Below are positions 44,543-54,568 of a DNA stretch of 64,000 nucleotides, piece after piece. Both the position numbers and the translations under genes were made by a program. This DNA is from Bacteroidia bacterium. Its GTDB lineage: Bacteria > Bacteroidota > Bacteroidia > B-17B0 > Aurantibacillaceae. The notes beneath the pieces were generated by a model. That model saw only the letters and a program-made list of their open reading frames with translations, had not been told where the DNA came from and made no database searches. Each line of letters opens with the position of its first letter. The stretch's first letter is position 1. The stretch is from assembly GCA_016787445.1 (NCBI GenBank), contig JAEUTQ010000065.1:1-64000 (forward strand), given 5' to 3'.

Positions 44543-45157
44543 CTACACTTTTATAGTCTTATACCCTGATTTAAGCTTAGAACTTAAGGTACTTTCCAAC
44601 TGTTTTATAGTAGAGTAATTGGTGCTTGACGTATATGAAGAAACCTGAACCTCGAGAACAGGAATATCTAATTTCTTCAAACCACTTAAATAACTTTTGG
44701 TTACTGCCTTTAAGTATTTTTTATCTATAGAAGTCTCAAAATTACGGCCACGCTTTTTAATGTTACTTAATAAATTGGTGTGATGCGTATGGATGTAAAT
44801 AATTAAATCGGGCTTCTGAGCTACTTCCTCTATAGTCTTAAAATGCTTTTTATAAAGTGCGTATTCCTTTTTGGATAAATTAGTTTTTGCGAACCAAAGA
44901 CATTTATACAAACTAAAATCCGCTACTGTAATTTTGCTCTTCCTTTTCTTAAAGTAATTATGTAATTGCGCATGACGGTCAATTAAAAAACTATACTCGA
45001 GAGGAAATGCCATTTTCTTTTTATCCTTGTAAAAAAGTGGCAGCAAGGGATTGTCCTCGTAATGTTCCGGTAAAAAATCTGCTTTTAATTTTTTCGCCAA
45101 TGCAATTGCTAAAGTAGTTTTGCCGGCACCAATATTTCCTTCTATACAGATATACAT
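44543..45157 (-). CDS. Deoxynucleoside kinase
   Basis: 204 residues. P-loop EGNIGAGKTTLAIALAKK at the N-terminus, the substrate-site region PLEYSFLIDRHAQLHNYF with its DRH motif, and a lid with KKRGRNFE. Phosphorylates deoxynucleosides for salvage; deoxyadenosine/deoxyguanosine kinase-like by length but specificity is open. Begins 1 nt after folK, hence an operon. Confidence 0.88.
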   Translation of the reverse strand: MYICIEGNIGAGKTTLAIALAKKLKADFLPEHYEDNPLLPLFYKDKKKMAFPLEYSFLIDRHAQLHNYFKKRKSKITVADFSLYKCLWFAKTNLSKKEYALYKKHFKTIEEVAQKPDLIIYIHTHHTNLLSNIKKRGRNFETSIDKKYLKAVTKSYLSGLKKLDIPVLEVQVSSYTSSTNYSTIKQLESTLSSKLKSGYKTIKV

Positions 45158-45158
45158 T

Positions 45159-45641
45159 TTATAATCTTTTTACATCCGACGTATCCGTGCATTGATTTAA
45201 TAATTCATGAATTGTTTTATTCAGCACCGGATGCACTAATTCTGAAGCAATCTCATTTAAAGGTTCCAATACAAACCGACGCAAATGCAAACGTGGATGA
45301 GGCACTTCCAGTAATTCAGATTTTATGATCTCATTATTAAAAAACAAAATATCCATATCCATGGTACGAGACGCGTTACGATTATCGCTACGGATTCGTC
45401 CCATGCTCTTTTCTATGTCCAATAAATCATTCATTAATTCCGTTCCATTCTTCTCCGTCCCTATTTTAAGCATTTGATTGTAATAATCCGGTGCTTCTTC
45501 AATACCCCAGGCCTTGGTTTGATAAATGCCTGATTCTGCCTCCATCTTGCATCCCATACCGATTAATTGCCGTTTAGCCTCCAGTATATTGGCCAATCGG
45601 TCGCCCATATTTCCGCCCACACATAAAAAAGCTACGTTCAT
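45159..45641 (-). CDS. folK: 2-amino-4-hydroxy-6-hydroxymethyldihydropteridine diphosphokinase
   Basis: 160 residues, standard HPPK. GGNMGDRLANI at the N-terminus, the ATP/Mg Asp pair in RTMDMDILFFN and the HPRLHLRRFVLEPLNEIA signature. Transfers pyrophosphate in folate synthesis. Divergent from sppA (71 bp apart). Confidence 0.95.
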   Translation of the reverse strand: MNVAFLCVGGNMGDRLANILEAKRQLIGMGCKMEAESGIYQTKAWGIEEAPDYYNQMLKIGTEKNGTELMNDLLDIEKSMGRIRSDNRNASRTMDMDILFFNNEIIKSELLEVPHPRLHLRRFVLEPLNEIASELVHPVLNKTIHELLNQCTDTSDVKRL

Positions 45642-45712
45642 AAAGTTTATGGGTTTAGAAGCCCTTTAAAAGGTAATTTAGGTTAGAATTAATCACAAAA
45701 TTACTATTTAAA

Positions 45713-47506
45713 ATGAAACAATTTTTCGGTGCGTTTTTCGGTTCCATTGTGGGATTGCTAATAACAGGAGTTATTATGGCTTTAATTATCGGTGCATTTA
45801 TTGCAGCTGGTTTAAAAGGAGCCTTATCGGGTATTGACGAAGAGAAAGTTATTACCGTTAAAGAAAACAGTGTTTTACACCTAAAATTAGAAGGTCCTAT
45901 CAGCGAGCGCGGATTAGACAACCCTTTTGAAGAATTAGATTTAGGTCCGTTTATGCCGGAAGGAACTCTTGGCTTACGCGGTATTGTTAAAGCTATTGAA
46001 GCTGCTAAAACCGATGAAAAAATAAAAGGCATCTACTTAGACATAAAAGACCTTCAGGCAGGATTTGCTGCCACCCAAGAAATTCGTGATGCTATTTTGG
46101 ATTTCAAAAAATCAGGCAAGTTTGTTTATTCTTATTCTGAGATATATTCGCAGAAAGCTTATTACTTAGCCAGCGCTGCTTCAAAATTATACATGAATCC
46201 GCAAGGTGGCATGGAATTAAAAGGTTTAAGTGTACAGTTGATGTTCTTCAAAAACATGTTGGAGAAAATGCAAGTGGAAGCGCAGATTTTCCGTCACGGT
46301 AAATTCAAAAGCGCCATTGAACCTTTTATGTTGGATAAAATGAGTGAAGCCAACCGCTTACAAACCGAAACCTATTTAAACAGTATGTGGGGTTCAATGC
46401 TACAAGGAATCAGTGAGCAAAGAGGAACGAGTATTGATAAATTGAACGAACTAGCCAATAATCTGAGTATCGCTTCTCCTGAAGATGCTTTGAATAATAA
46501 ATTAGTGGATGGTTTATTATATGAAGACGAAGTAATGAACTTATTAAAGAAAGATTTAAAATTAAAAGAGAAAGATAAAATTCAGTTCGCTGAAATCTCT
46601 AAATATGAAAAGAAAAACCGTGGCGGCAGCTTAAAAGGAAAATTAGGTAAGAAACCTAAGATGGCCTTGATTTACGCGGTCGGACAAATTCAAGGTGGCG
46701 AAGGAGATGATGAGACCATTGGAAGCGATCGTATTGCTAAAGCGATTCGTGATGCGCGTTTAGACACTACAATTAAAGCTATCGTAATGCGTGTGAATTC
46801 ACCAGGTGGAAGCGCTTTAGCAAGTGATGTTATTTGGAGAGAAGTGGTTTTAGCAAAAAAAGTAAAGCCGGTTGTTGTATCGATGGGAGATGTTGCCGCG
46901 AGTGGTGGTTATTACATCAGTTGTGCAGCCGATAGAATTTTCGCGCAACCAAATACAATTACAGGTTCCATTGGTGTATTTGGTATGTTGCCAAATGCTC
47001 AAAAAGCTTTTGCCGATAAATTAGGTATTAACATTGATACCGTAAACACCAACAAGCACAGTGACATTGGTACAATTTTCCGTCCGGTTAATCAACAGGA
47101 GTTTTTATACATTCAAAATAGCGTAGAAAAAGTGTACGAAACATTTATTGGTCGTGTAGCGGAAGGAAGAAAAATAACTACTGCGCAAGTGGACAGTATT
47201 GGTCAAGGTCGTGTTTGGAGTGGCACCGACGCTTTAAAAATAAATTTAGTGGATGAATTAGGAGGAACTGATGATGCGATTGCTTACGCTGCTAAAATGG
47301 CTAAGATGAGTGATTATAAAATTGAGGAATTTCCTAAACGCAAAGATCCGTTCAGCATGTTCTTAAATAAAGGAGAAGAAGGATTAGAAGAGCGCATTAT
47401 ACAAAAACAATTAGGTGAGCAATACACCTATTTGAAATTCGTAAAACGTATTATGGAATTTAAAGGTGTTCAGATGAGATTACCTTATGAAATGATTATA
47501 AACTAA
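45713..47506 (+). CDS. sppA: Signal peptide peptidase SppA, 67-kDa type
   Basis: 597 residues with an N-terminal TM (about 8-32). Double SppA domain: catalytic Lys148 in SQKAYYLASAA of the first half and Ser397 in GDVAASGGYYISCAADRI of the second; MRVNSPGGSALASDV is the oxyanion region. It degrades signal peptides left in the inner membrane. Stand-alone gene with its own terminator. Confidence 0.94.
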   Translation: MKQFFGAFFGSIVGLLITGVIMALIIGAFIAAGLKGALSGIDEEKVITVKENSVLHLKLEGPISERGLDNPFEELDLGPFMPEGTLGLRGIVKAIEAAKTDEKIKGIYLDIKDLQAGFAATQEIRDAILDFKKSGKFVYSYSEIYSQKAYYLASAASKLYMNPQGGMELKGLSVQLMFFKNMLEKMQVEAQIFRHGKFKSAIEPFMLDKMSEANRLQTETYLNSMWGSMLQGISEQRGTSIDKLNELANNLSIASPEDALNNKLVDGLLYEDEVMNLLKKDLKLKEKDKIQFAEISKYEKKNRGGSLKGKLGKKPKMALIYAVGQIQGGEGDDETIGSDRIAKAIRDARLDTTIKAIVMRVNSPGGSALASDVIWREVVLAKKVKPVVVSMGDVAASGGYYISCAADRIFAQPNTITGSIGVFGMLPNAQKAFADKLGINIDTVNTNKHSDIGTIFRPVNQQEFLYIQNSVEKVYETFIGRVAEGRKITTAQVDSIGQGRVWSGTDALKINLVDELGGTDDAIAYAAKMAKMSDYKIEEFPKRKDPFSMFLNKGEEGLEERIIQKQLGEQYTYLKFVKRIMEFKGVQMRLPYEMIIN

Positions 47507-47523
47507 TTTGTTTTTTGAGTTAC

Positions 47524-47555
47524 AAAAAAAGCGCGGAGAAATTCGCGCTTTTTTT
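47524..47555 (+). terminator. sppA terminator
   Basis: AAAAAAAGCGCG/CGCGCTTTTTTT stem with an 8-nt loop, then TTTATTTTTTTT. Confidence 0.9.
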
Positions 47556-47624
47556 ATTTTTTTTAAATAATCCCGAACTGTGGGGGATTTAAGGTGTATT
47601 AATATTTTATAATTTGCATACGTT

Positions 47625-50072
47625 ATCGTAAGGAGATTTCTCATATTCATTTTTAGTATTTTTCTTGGCTCAGTATCAGCGCAAGAATTAAAAAATATTG
47701 AAGCAACCCGTATTTCCAATCCACCTAAAATCGATGGTTTATTAAACGACAGTTGTTGGCTGAATACAAAAATTGCTACGGATTTTATTCAGCGTGATTT
47801 ACATCCCGGCCTTCCCTCCGAACAGAAAACAGAAGTGCGTTTAGTTTATGATGATGAGGCGATTTATATCAACGCCTTTTGTTATGAGGTTTCTTCCGAT
47901 AGTGTTTTACACGAATTAAGTACACGCGATAACGAAGCAAATGCAGATTTGTTTGGTGTTTTTTTTGATACGTATAACGACGATATTAACGCATTTGGTT
48001 TTTTTGTTACAGCCGCCGGTACACAAATCGATGCGCGTTATAGCAGCGAAGGTCAGGATTTCGACTGGAATGCGGTATGGCTGAGCGCGGTTAACATTAC
48101 AGCCAACGGATGGGCCGTTGAAATGAAAATCCCCTACTCTGCGTTACGTTTCAGTGCAAAGGAAGAACAAACCTGGGGTTTTAATGCCCTTCGGAAAATC
48201 CGACGCCTTCGTGAAATGTCGTTTTGGAATCCGGTTCTACCTACCATAAATGCTTTAGTCAGACAATTCGGACATGTAACAGGATTAAAAAAAATTAAAC
48301 CACCGCTTCGTTTATCAATTACACCCTATGTGGCAGGGATTATAAACAACTACCCGTACAATCAACCCGGTATTGATAACACCACTTACAATGCAAGTGG
48401 TGGTTTGGATTTAAAATATGGTATCTCCGATGGCTTTACACTCGATATGACTTTAGTACCGGATTTTAGTCAGGTACAATCGGATAATCAGGTATTAAAT
48501 CTCTCGCCATTTGAAGTACAATTTCAAGAGAGAAGACCTTTCTTCACGGAAGGAACAGAATTGTTTAACAAAGGAGGTTTATTTTACTCGAGACGTGTAG
48601 GTGGACAACCACTCCTGTATTATGATGTGTACGGACAAACAAATGCGGATGAGAAAATAATCAAAAATCCGGGGCAAGCGAACTTATACAATGCTACGAA
48701 ATTATCCGGGCGCACTTCCTCCAATTTAGGAGTAGGTTTATTTAATGCCATTTCAGGTGATACGTATGCTACTGCTCAGGACACGCTTGGAAACACCAGA
48801 AAGATTTTGTCTTCTCCGTTGACGAATTACAATATAGTGGTGTTAGATCAGGCTTTAAAAAACAATTCTTTCGTAACACTTATTAATACGAACGTAACAC
48901 GTGATGGACATTTTTATGACGCGAACGTAACCGGTGCAGGATTTGATCTTAATAACAAAACTAATACGTATGGCATTGGAGGATTTGGAAGAATGAGTCA
49001 GCGTTTTTTTCCGGATAGCACAAAACCATACAGAGGTTATAGCGCTGATTTAAATTTTGGTAAACGCGGAGGAAATTTTTTATGGTCAGTTTTTGGAAGT
49101 TTGAATACTGATAAATACAATCCCAATGATTTAGGAATTCAGTTTATGAATAACAATGTGGATATGGGTATGGAAATCGCCTATAACATTTATAAACCCT
49201 TTTGGAAATTAAACAACAGCTTTAATGAATGGTCGGTGATATATCAACGGATGTACAATCCTGATGTATTTGCAAATTTCGGAATCAGCGGAAACCATGT
49301 AACCACATTCAGTAAACGATTTTTAACAGTGGGGATTCGTTATGGTATTGAACCGATAATTACTTATGACTATTATGAACCGCGCATTTTCGGAAGATTC
49401 TATACTTTCCCGACTAACTACAGAGGCGGTGGATTTATATCGAGTGATTACCGCAAAAAAGTAGCCCTTGATATTTCTGTAAATCACAGAGTTTTTAATG
49501 AAAACAAAAGACAGGAAACTGATTTGTATATTGCGCCACGCTGGAGGGTAAATAATAAGTTGTCATTTATATTTGAAAGTTACATTCAGGAAAAGTTAGA
49601 TGATATTGGTTTTGTAAACTACGATTATTCGAGTGATTCCATTACATTTGGAAGGCGCCATGTGCAAACCGTTAGTAATACTTTATCCGGAGTATACAAA
49701 TTCACCAATAAGATGTCGTTATCGATTCGCGGTCGCCATTACTGGTCGAAGGCTTACTATCATGGCTATTATCATTTAGAAAATAACGGCTATTTAAGCT
49801 CCAATTCTTATGGCGGCAATCATAATGTAAATTTTAATGCCTTTAATATTGACTTGGTTTTCTTTTGGCAGTTTGCTCCGGGTAGTGAATTAAACATAGT
49901 GTGGAAAAATGCCGTTTTAAAGAGAGAAAACACAATCATTAATGATTATTATCAAAACATTGAAAGCTCTATTAATTCTCCTCAGAACAACACCATTTCA
50001 CTGAAGGTTCTCTATTACCTCGATTACGTTATGGTTAAAAAGGCGCTTAGCAAAAAGGGAAAAAGAAATTAA
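47625..50072 (+). CDS. DUF5916 outer membrane protein with CBM9-like N-terminal domain; start codon unusual
   Basis: Coding by frame and content from at least 47625 (815 codons). In-frame sequence between the stop at 47610 and 47835 encodes a clear signal peptide (RRFLIFIFSIFLGSVSAQE) and the CBM9/DOMON start PPKIDGLLNDSCW, but no ATG, GTG or TTG. The first codon of the likely start is ATC at 47625; the first conventional start is GTG at 47835, which would remove signal peptide and about 50 residues of the domain. The rest is DUF5916: DFSQVQSDNQVLNLSPFEVQF, RRPFFTEGTELF, then a barrel with many aromatic strands. Role unknown. Confidence 0.8.
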   Translation: MVRRFLIFIFSIFLGSVSAQELKNIEATRISNPPKIDGLLNDSCWLNTKIATDFIQRDLHPGLPSEQKTEVRLVYDDEAIYINAFCYEVSSDSVLHELSTRDNEANADLFGVFFDTYNDDINAFGFFVTAAGTQIDARYSSEGQDFDWNAVWLSAVNITANGWAVEMKIPYSALRFSAKEEQTWGFNALRKIRRLREMSFWNPVLPTINALVRQFGHVTGLKKIKPPLRLSITPYVAGIINNYPYNQPGIDNTTYNASGGLDLKYGISDGFTLDMTLVPDFSQVQSDNQVLNLSPFEVQFQERRPFFTEGTELFNKGGLFYSRRVGGQPLLYYDVYGQTNADEKIIKNPGQANLYNATKLSGRTSSNLGVGLFNAISGDTYATAQDTLGNTRKILSSPLTNYNIVVLDQALKNNSFVTLINTNVTRDGHFYDANVTGAGFDLNNKTNTYGIGGFGRMSQRFFPDSTKPYRGYSADLNFGKRGGNFLWSVFGSLNTDKYNPNDLGIQFMNNNVDMGMEIAYNIYKPFWKLNNSFNEWSVIYQRMYNPDVFANFGISGNHVTTFSKRFLTVGIRYGIEPIITYDYYEPRIFGRFYTFPTNYRGGGFISSDYRKKVALDISVNHRVFNENKRQETDLYIAPRWRVNNKLSFIFESYIQEKLDDIGFVNYDYSSDSITFGRRHVQTVSNTLSGVYKFTNKMSLSIRGRHYWSKAYYHGYYHLENNGYLSSNSYGGNHNVNFNAFNIDLVFFWQFAPGSELNIVWKNAVLKRENTIINDYYQNIESSINSPQNNTISLKVLYYLDYVMVKKALSKKGKRN

Positions 50073-50077
50073 TTTAT

Positions 50078-50108
50078 TTTGCCCTGCTCTATAATAGGAT
50101 TAAATTTG
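50078..50108 (+). promoter_or_regulatory. queG promoter, strong match, leaderless start
   Basis: TTTG (50078-50081), 19 bp, TAAATTTG (50101-50108). The GTG start at 50116 is only 7 nt beyond the box, so the transcript has almost no 5' leader. Confidence 0.65.
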
Positions 50109-50115
50109 TTAAAGG

Positions 50116-51039
50116 GTGAACACAAAAAAACATACTGCGATTATAAAACAAGAATCCAAACGACTTGGTTTTGACTTTTGCGGTATCAGTAAAGCTACCT
50201 TTTTGGAAGAAGAAGCCCCACGATTAGAAAAATGGTTGAAAGAAAACCGCCACGGAAAAATGGATTACATGGCGAATCATTTTGATAAACGATTAGATCC
50301 ACGCTTGTTGGTAGATGGTGCAAAATCCGTTGTGTCACTTTTATATAACTATTACCCAAGTCTACAACAAACAGAAAACGCGCCTAAGTTATCTAAATAC
50401 GCCTATGGCAACGATTATCATGAAGTGATAAAAAACAAGCTTAAAGAGCTTGTAAATTCGTTACAAGAACAAATTGGCGCTATTAATGGTCGCGTATTTA
50501 CCGATTCAGCACCGGTAATGGATAAAGCTTGGGCAAAAAAAAGCGGATTAGGCTGGATTGGCAAGAATAGCAACCTCATCAACAAGCAACAAGGCTCATT
50601 CTTTTTTATTGCTGAGTTGATTATTGATTTGGAATTAGAATATGATGGTCCAATAGATGACTATTGCGGGACTTGTACTAAATGCCTTGATGCCTGTCCT
50701 ACAGAAGCCATTATAGCCCCTTATGTAGTAGATGGCAGCAAATGTATTTCCTATCTTACCATTGAACTTAAAGAAAATATCCCGACTGAATTTAAAGGCA
50801 AAATGGATAATTGGGTATTTGGCTGTGATGTTTGCCAGGATGTTTGTCCTTGGAACAGATTCAGCAAACCGCATAATGAGCCATTGTTCAATAACACTAA
50901 CGGTTTGCTAGACTACTCCGCAAAAGAATGGAAAGAAATAACAGCAGAAGTTTTTGATAAACTATTTAAGAATTCTGCTGTCAAAAGAACGAAGTACTCC
51001 GGCCTTAAAAGAAACATTGATTTTATTAAAGCGGACTAA
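50116..51039 (+). CDS. queG: Epoxyqueuosine reductase
   Basis: Reduces epoxyqueuosine to queuosine in tRNA, using cobalamin and two [4Fe-4S] clusters. 307 residues, GTG start. The reductase-like domain has [28 protein letters not shown]; cluster motifs are [12 protein letters not shown] and [11 protein letters not shown], with a Cys in [10 protein letters not shown]. Ends with its own terminator. Slightly shorter than E. coli QueG (379), which has a C-terminal HEAT extension missing here, as in many Bacteroidota homologues. Confidence 0.94.
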   Translation: MNTKKHTAIIKQESKRLGFDFCGISKATFLEEEAPRLEKWLKENRHGKMDYMANHFDKRLDPRLLVDGAKSVVSLLYNYYPSLQQTENAPKLSKYAYGNDYHEVIKNKLKELVNSLQEQIGAINGRVFTDSAPVMDKAWAKKSGLGWIGKNSNLINKQQGSFFFIAELIIDLELEYDGPIDDYCGTCTKCLDACPTEAIIAPYVVDGSKCISYLTIELKENIPTEFKGKMDNWVFGCDVCQDVCPWNRFSKPHNEPLFNNTNGLLDYSAKEWKEITAEVFDKLFKNSAVKRTKYSGLKRNIDFIKAD

Positions 51040-51042
51040 AAC

Positions 51043-51072
51043 AAAAAACCCCGAATTGCTTCGGGGTTTTTT
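51043..51072. terminator. Bidirectional terminator between queG and gldN
   Basis: AAAAAACCCCGAA/TTCGGGGTTTTTT stem with a TTGC loop. Confidence 0.93.
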
Positions 51073-51081
51073 AATTTCATA

Positions 51082-51936
51082 TTAGAAGTGCCACAAGTCG
51101 TGTTCCCACTTAAAGATGTCGTTTTTCACACGATCAGACTCTAGAAGTAAATCGATACCGGCAGAGTATTCATTAAACTGACGATCGTAAACGTTTGTTT
51201 CTTTAAAAACATAACTAGAGAACTGACGTTTCCAGAAGATATCTTCGAAAGTACGACGCTCAGAATCTGTTTTTGTATTAAATACTTCATGCTTTGCGAA
51301 GTAAGGACGGCAAGCAGGGAAATAAACCCAGAATAATGCATTTAAACCACCTTTTTCTTCATCACGCTTTAATACTTGAATACCTAAGATACGAACTTCT
51401 AAAACCGATTTTTGCTTATCGAAAAACCAATCTTCTTTCATACGCATTACATTCAAATCCTTTAAAATAGATGTTGAGTCACAACTCCATCTTGAAGTAA
51501 AAATCTCTTCACCATTCTCATCAAAGTTTGATTCCTTTACAGAGTCACAAACAACTAATTTGTTTTTAACTACTGATAATTCCATTGGAACAAGGAAATC
51601 TTCATCAGAAAAGGCAAGGATTTGTCCGGTTTGAATATACTTAGACAAAACTCTGATTAATGACCATCTTCCGTTAGTTGACGCATCATAAGTAATAGGG
51701 TAATATAATGGGTGATTGATTTTTTCTCTTAAATCAATCTCGCGCCAAACGCGCTTTTCCCAAGCCACATCTGCTTCACGAAGATGTGTGTAAGGAATAA
51801 AACGACGGTAATTCGCGTTTTCCTTATCGTAGATACCATCTCTATAATCGCCCGGAGTAAATACGCCCGGTTGAGCATTTACATTAGAGATCACCAGTAA
51901 AAAGGCAATGACTAATATGGATGTAGCTTTTTTCAT
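51082..51936 (-). CDS. gldN: T9SS/gliding motility protein GldN
   Basis: 284 residues with a signal peptide ending NVNAQ. Periplasmic part: RDGIYDKENANYRRFIPYTHLREADVAW and the conserved VWREIDLREKINHPLYYP stretch identify GldN/PorN. It forms the periplasmic ring with GldK under the outer membrane and contacts GldM. Follows gldM by 7 nt; last gene of the block and ends at a terminator. Confidence 0.95.
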   Translation of the reverse strand: MKKATSILVIAFLLVISNVNAQPGVFTPGDYRDGIYDKENANYRRFIPYTHLREADVAWEKRVWREIDLREKINHPLYYPITYDASTNGRWSLIRVLSKYIQTGQILAFSDEDFLVPMELSVVKNKLVVCDSVKESNFDENGEEIFTSRWSCDSTSILKDLNVMRMKEDWFFDKQKSVLEVRILGIQVLKRDEEKGGLNALFWVYFPACRPYFAKHEVFNTKTDSERRTFEDIFWKRQFSSYVFKETNVYDRQFNEYSAGIDLLLESDRVKNDIFKWEHDLWHF

Positions 51937-51943
51937 ATTTCTA

Positions 51944-53599
51944 TTATTTAACTTTTAAGGACACAGTTGGTAAGGTACGGATGGTTCCATCCGGAGCTTT
52001 TACTTTAATGTTTTCAAAGAAAGCTTTACCTCCAGAGTTCAAACTCTGTAATACACCTTTTGCTTCAGCACTTAAGTTAGGACCATTACAAGGGAATTCC
52101 TTAATAATACCTTTTACGTTAGCTGAGAACAAGAAGCTTTGTACAGGGAATTTAACGTCGAAGTCGAAGCCTGGGATTTCAGCACCCACACCACCGATAG
52201 CTGCTAATTCCATTTTTTTGAAATCCATGATACCTTGACATAATCTACCACCTAATTTAGCTGATGGATCAGGAATTTTCTTAACACGGAATTTCTTAGG
52301 AGGACCTTGTGCTTTTACACCATCTTTAGTTTTAGCAGAAACACTAATTTGACATGTTCCGGGAGATGTTGCACGAACAACAAACTTTCCACCTGAACCG
52401 CCAGTTTTTGTAGCGCCGCAACCAGTAATGCTTACATTTAAATCAGTAGGAGATACCCCAGCTGCTGATACAACAATTGGATTATCTACACCAATATAAA
52501 GTACGTTCATCTTCTCAGGTTCTACCGCAACAGAAGGAGCAGCTACCATGTAAGTTGAAGAGAATGGATAAAAATCGTAAGTACCATCAGGTTTCTTAAA
52601 CTTGATAACACCTTTGTAAGTTTGCTCACCTTGTCCACCGGTATTTACTTCGTATTTACCTTGACCGTCAACGATTGGTAATTTAGTTCCGCCTTGTCCG
52701 CCAGAAGCAGAGTCAGCACCAATTAATACTTCCATCATATCAGCAGTCATAGCGCTTGATGAAGCAGCTAAGAAGATATCAGCTGTATAAGGTTGACCAG
52801 CCTGGATGTAAGAAGAAGGAGCAATTACCTTTGCAGTTAAACGGTCGAACTTAATAGCCAATTTACCACTCGCTCCACTGAATACTTGTAATAATTCAGC
52901 TTCAACGTTATGTAAATCCGCTTGCATTTTGTTCAAGTTACAAACAACTGCAGCCATTGGTAAGTGATAGAAATTTTCTACCGGCCAAGTTAATTTGATA
53001 CCATCTTCTTCTGCACCACTGTCAGTAGGTTTAATGCTTCCAATTTTCTTTTTCAAACCTTGGTAATCATCTTCAAGAATTTTTGTTTTCTTGTCCTTTT
53101 GCATGTTATCAAGCATAGAAATTAACTTATCGTGTAAGCCATTCATTTTTGCTTGTAATTCAACTGCACTGTTTGGTTTGTTTTCTGGAGATGCTGCATC
53201 GCTACCGATTAATACGTGAGTAGGAACATCATAATCATCAATTTTACCTAAGTAACGTAATTTAGCTGTATCACCCTGACCAATTTGCTCAGTAGTTTCA
53301 ATAACTAAGTTTCTTACGCCATCAATATACTTTACAACCTCTTTAATTGATGCTTGTGCTTCTTTCGCTTTATCGAAATAAGGTTTCGCAGCAGGGTTAC
53401 CATTAATAGTGTGTTCAAACGATTCGAAAATACGCTTGTTATTCTCTTCAAGGTTCTTCTTACTCTTCTCCATACTCTCGTTCACCGTAATGTAACCTTT
53501 TAAGATTTGCTTGGATACGTTCATAGCAAGAAGTGCGGTAAGTACTAAGTACATCATACCAATCATCTTCTGCCTCGGGGTTTCTTTACCACCTGCCAT
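51944..53599 (-). CDS. gldM: T9SS/gliding motor protein GldM
   Basis: 551 residues. N-terminal cytoplasmic tip and one TM (RQKMIGMMYLVLTALLAMNVSKQILKGY, about 9-36), then a long periplasmic region with domains D1-D4; VEPEKMNVLYIGVDNPIVVSAAGV is the D3/D4 signature. It spans the periplasm and transmits force from the proton-driven GldL ring to GldK/GldN. Gene is 93 bp behind gldL. Confidence 0.96.
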   Translation of the reverse strand: MAGGKETPRQKMIGMMYLVLTALLAMNVSKQILKGYITVNESMEKSKKNLEENNKRIFESFEHTINGNPAAKPYFDKAKEAQASIKEVVKYIDGVRNLVIETTEQIGQGDTAKLRYLGKIDDYDVPTHVLIGSDAASPENKPNSAVELQAKMNGLHDKLISMLDNMQKDKKTKILEDDYQGLKKKIGSIKPTDSGAEEDGIKLTWPVENFYHLPMAAVVCNLNKMQADLHNVEAELLQVFSGASGKLAIKFDRLTAKVIAPSSYIQAGQPYTADIFLAASSSAMTADMMEVLIGADSASGGQGGTKLPIVDGQGKYEVNTGGQGEQTYKGVIKFKKPDGTYDFYPFSSTYMVAAPSVAVEPEKMNVLYIGVDNPIVVSAAGVSPTDLNVSITGCGATKTGGSGGKFVVRATSPGTCQISVSAKTKDGVKAQGPPKKFRVKKIPDPSAKLGGRLCQGIMDFKKMELAAIGGVGAEIPGFDFDVKFPVQSFLFSANVKGIIKEFPCNGPNLSAEAKGVLQSLNSGGKAFFENIKVKAPDGTIRTLPTVSLKVK

Positions 53600-53692
53600 T
53601 TTTTAATTTCTTTATATAAGATTAAACGTAAATTAATTTGAATAAAGATTAAATAACGCTAATGATGCAAACAAGTTACATCAATGCGAAAT

Positions 53693-54490
53693 TTATCCTT
53701 TAAAATTCATTGCATTTAACATGTTGCCATAAATAGTATTTAAGGCAGTTAAGTTATTTGACAAGCTAGACATTTCCTGACGATACTTACGAGTATCTTC
53801 AACTGAATCATGTAAGTTTTTCATTAAGTCAGCTAAGCCATCGTAGAACTTGTTAGTTGCATCTAAATGATCTTTTGATCCTTGTAATTGCAATTCGTAA
53901 GTTGCATTTAATGCAGATAAATTTTTAGAAACTTTATTCAATGATTCACCAATTGAATAACCGGCATCGTTTGAATTCGCTAAGTCAGACATTGACTGAG
54001 CAGCTTTTTGATATGTATCAGCTAATGTAGAAACATTTGATGAAGCTCTCTTTACGCTATCAACGTATTCGTTAGTAGCTACAGTTGCATTACTGATATC
54101 AGCAATTTTACTTGCATTATCACTTAATGAACGCATACCGTTACCTAAGCTTTCGATTAACTCAGGACCGATTTTTGCTTCTTCTAATAAATTGTCTAAT
54201 TGGTTAGCTACCGGAAGACCGCTTCCAGCATGCTCTTCTTCACCATGTCCGCCCATACCTGATAATTCAGGGTAAGCTAATGACCAATCATATTCCTCAT
54301 GTGGAATATCTGACGCGAATAATAAGAATAAGAACGCCTCTGTACCAAGACCTACGATAAGCATCGCAGACGCACCTGGCCAGTGCATGATTTTAAATAA
54401 AGCACCTAAGATTACAACGGATGCTCCAATACATGATGAAAGGTGTAAGAACCTTTTGAAACCTGTTACTTTCGGTAATTTGTGACTCAT
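53693..54490 (-). CDS. gldL: T9SS/gliding motor protein GldL
   Basis: 265 residues. Two N-terminal TMs (about 17-39 and 40-58; GASVVILGALFKIMHWPGASAMLIVGLGTEAFLFLLFA) carry the proton-path Glu in the second; the rest is cytoplasmic coiled coil with repeated LSDNASKIADISNAT and SLSNNLTALNTIYGNML. Longer than Flavobacterium GldL (about 215) because of the coiled coil. With GldM it forms the rotary motor. The 78-nt spacer from gldK is A/C-rich and G-poor. Confidence 0.95.
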   Translation of the reverse strand: MSHKLPKVTGFKRFLHLSSCIGASVVILGALFKIMHWPGASAMLIVGLGTEAFLFLLFASDIPHEEYDWSLAYPELSGMGGHGEEEHAGSGLPVANQLDNLLEEAKIGPELIESLGNGMRSLSDNASKIADISNATVATNEYVDSVKRASSNVSTLADTYQKAAQSMSDLANSNDAGYSIGESLNKVSKNLSALNATYELQLQGSKDHLDATNKFYDGLADLMKNLHDSVEDTRKYRQEMSSLSNNLTALNTIYGNMLNAMNFKG

Positions 54491-54568
54491 AGCTCTGTTT
54501 GTTTGTTAGTTAGTAATTGTTTTGTTTGTGTTTGTTTTTTGTGTTTATGTTGTGTTTGATTTTTTCAA
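54491..54568 (-). other. G-poor A/C-rich spacer before gldL
   Basis: On the minus strand this spacer is made almost only of A and C (with CAAACACAACATAAACAC units), like the sequence before argF' and the leader ORF. Probably an unstructured ribosome entry region in this SD-poor lineage. Confidence 0.5.

Noticed and set aside
45655-46032. Open frame antisense to sppA (125 codons)
   Set aside because: Low-complexity Ser/Pro/Lys composition mirrors the sense gene; no motif.
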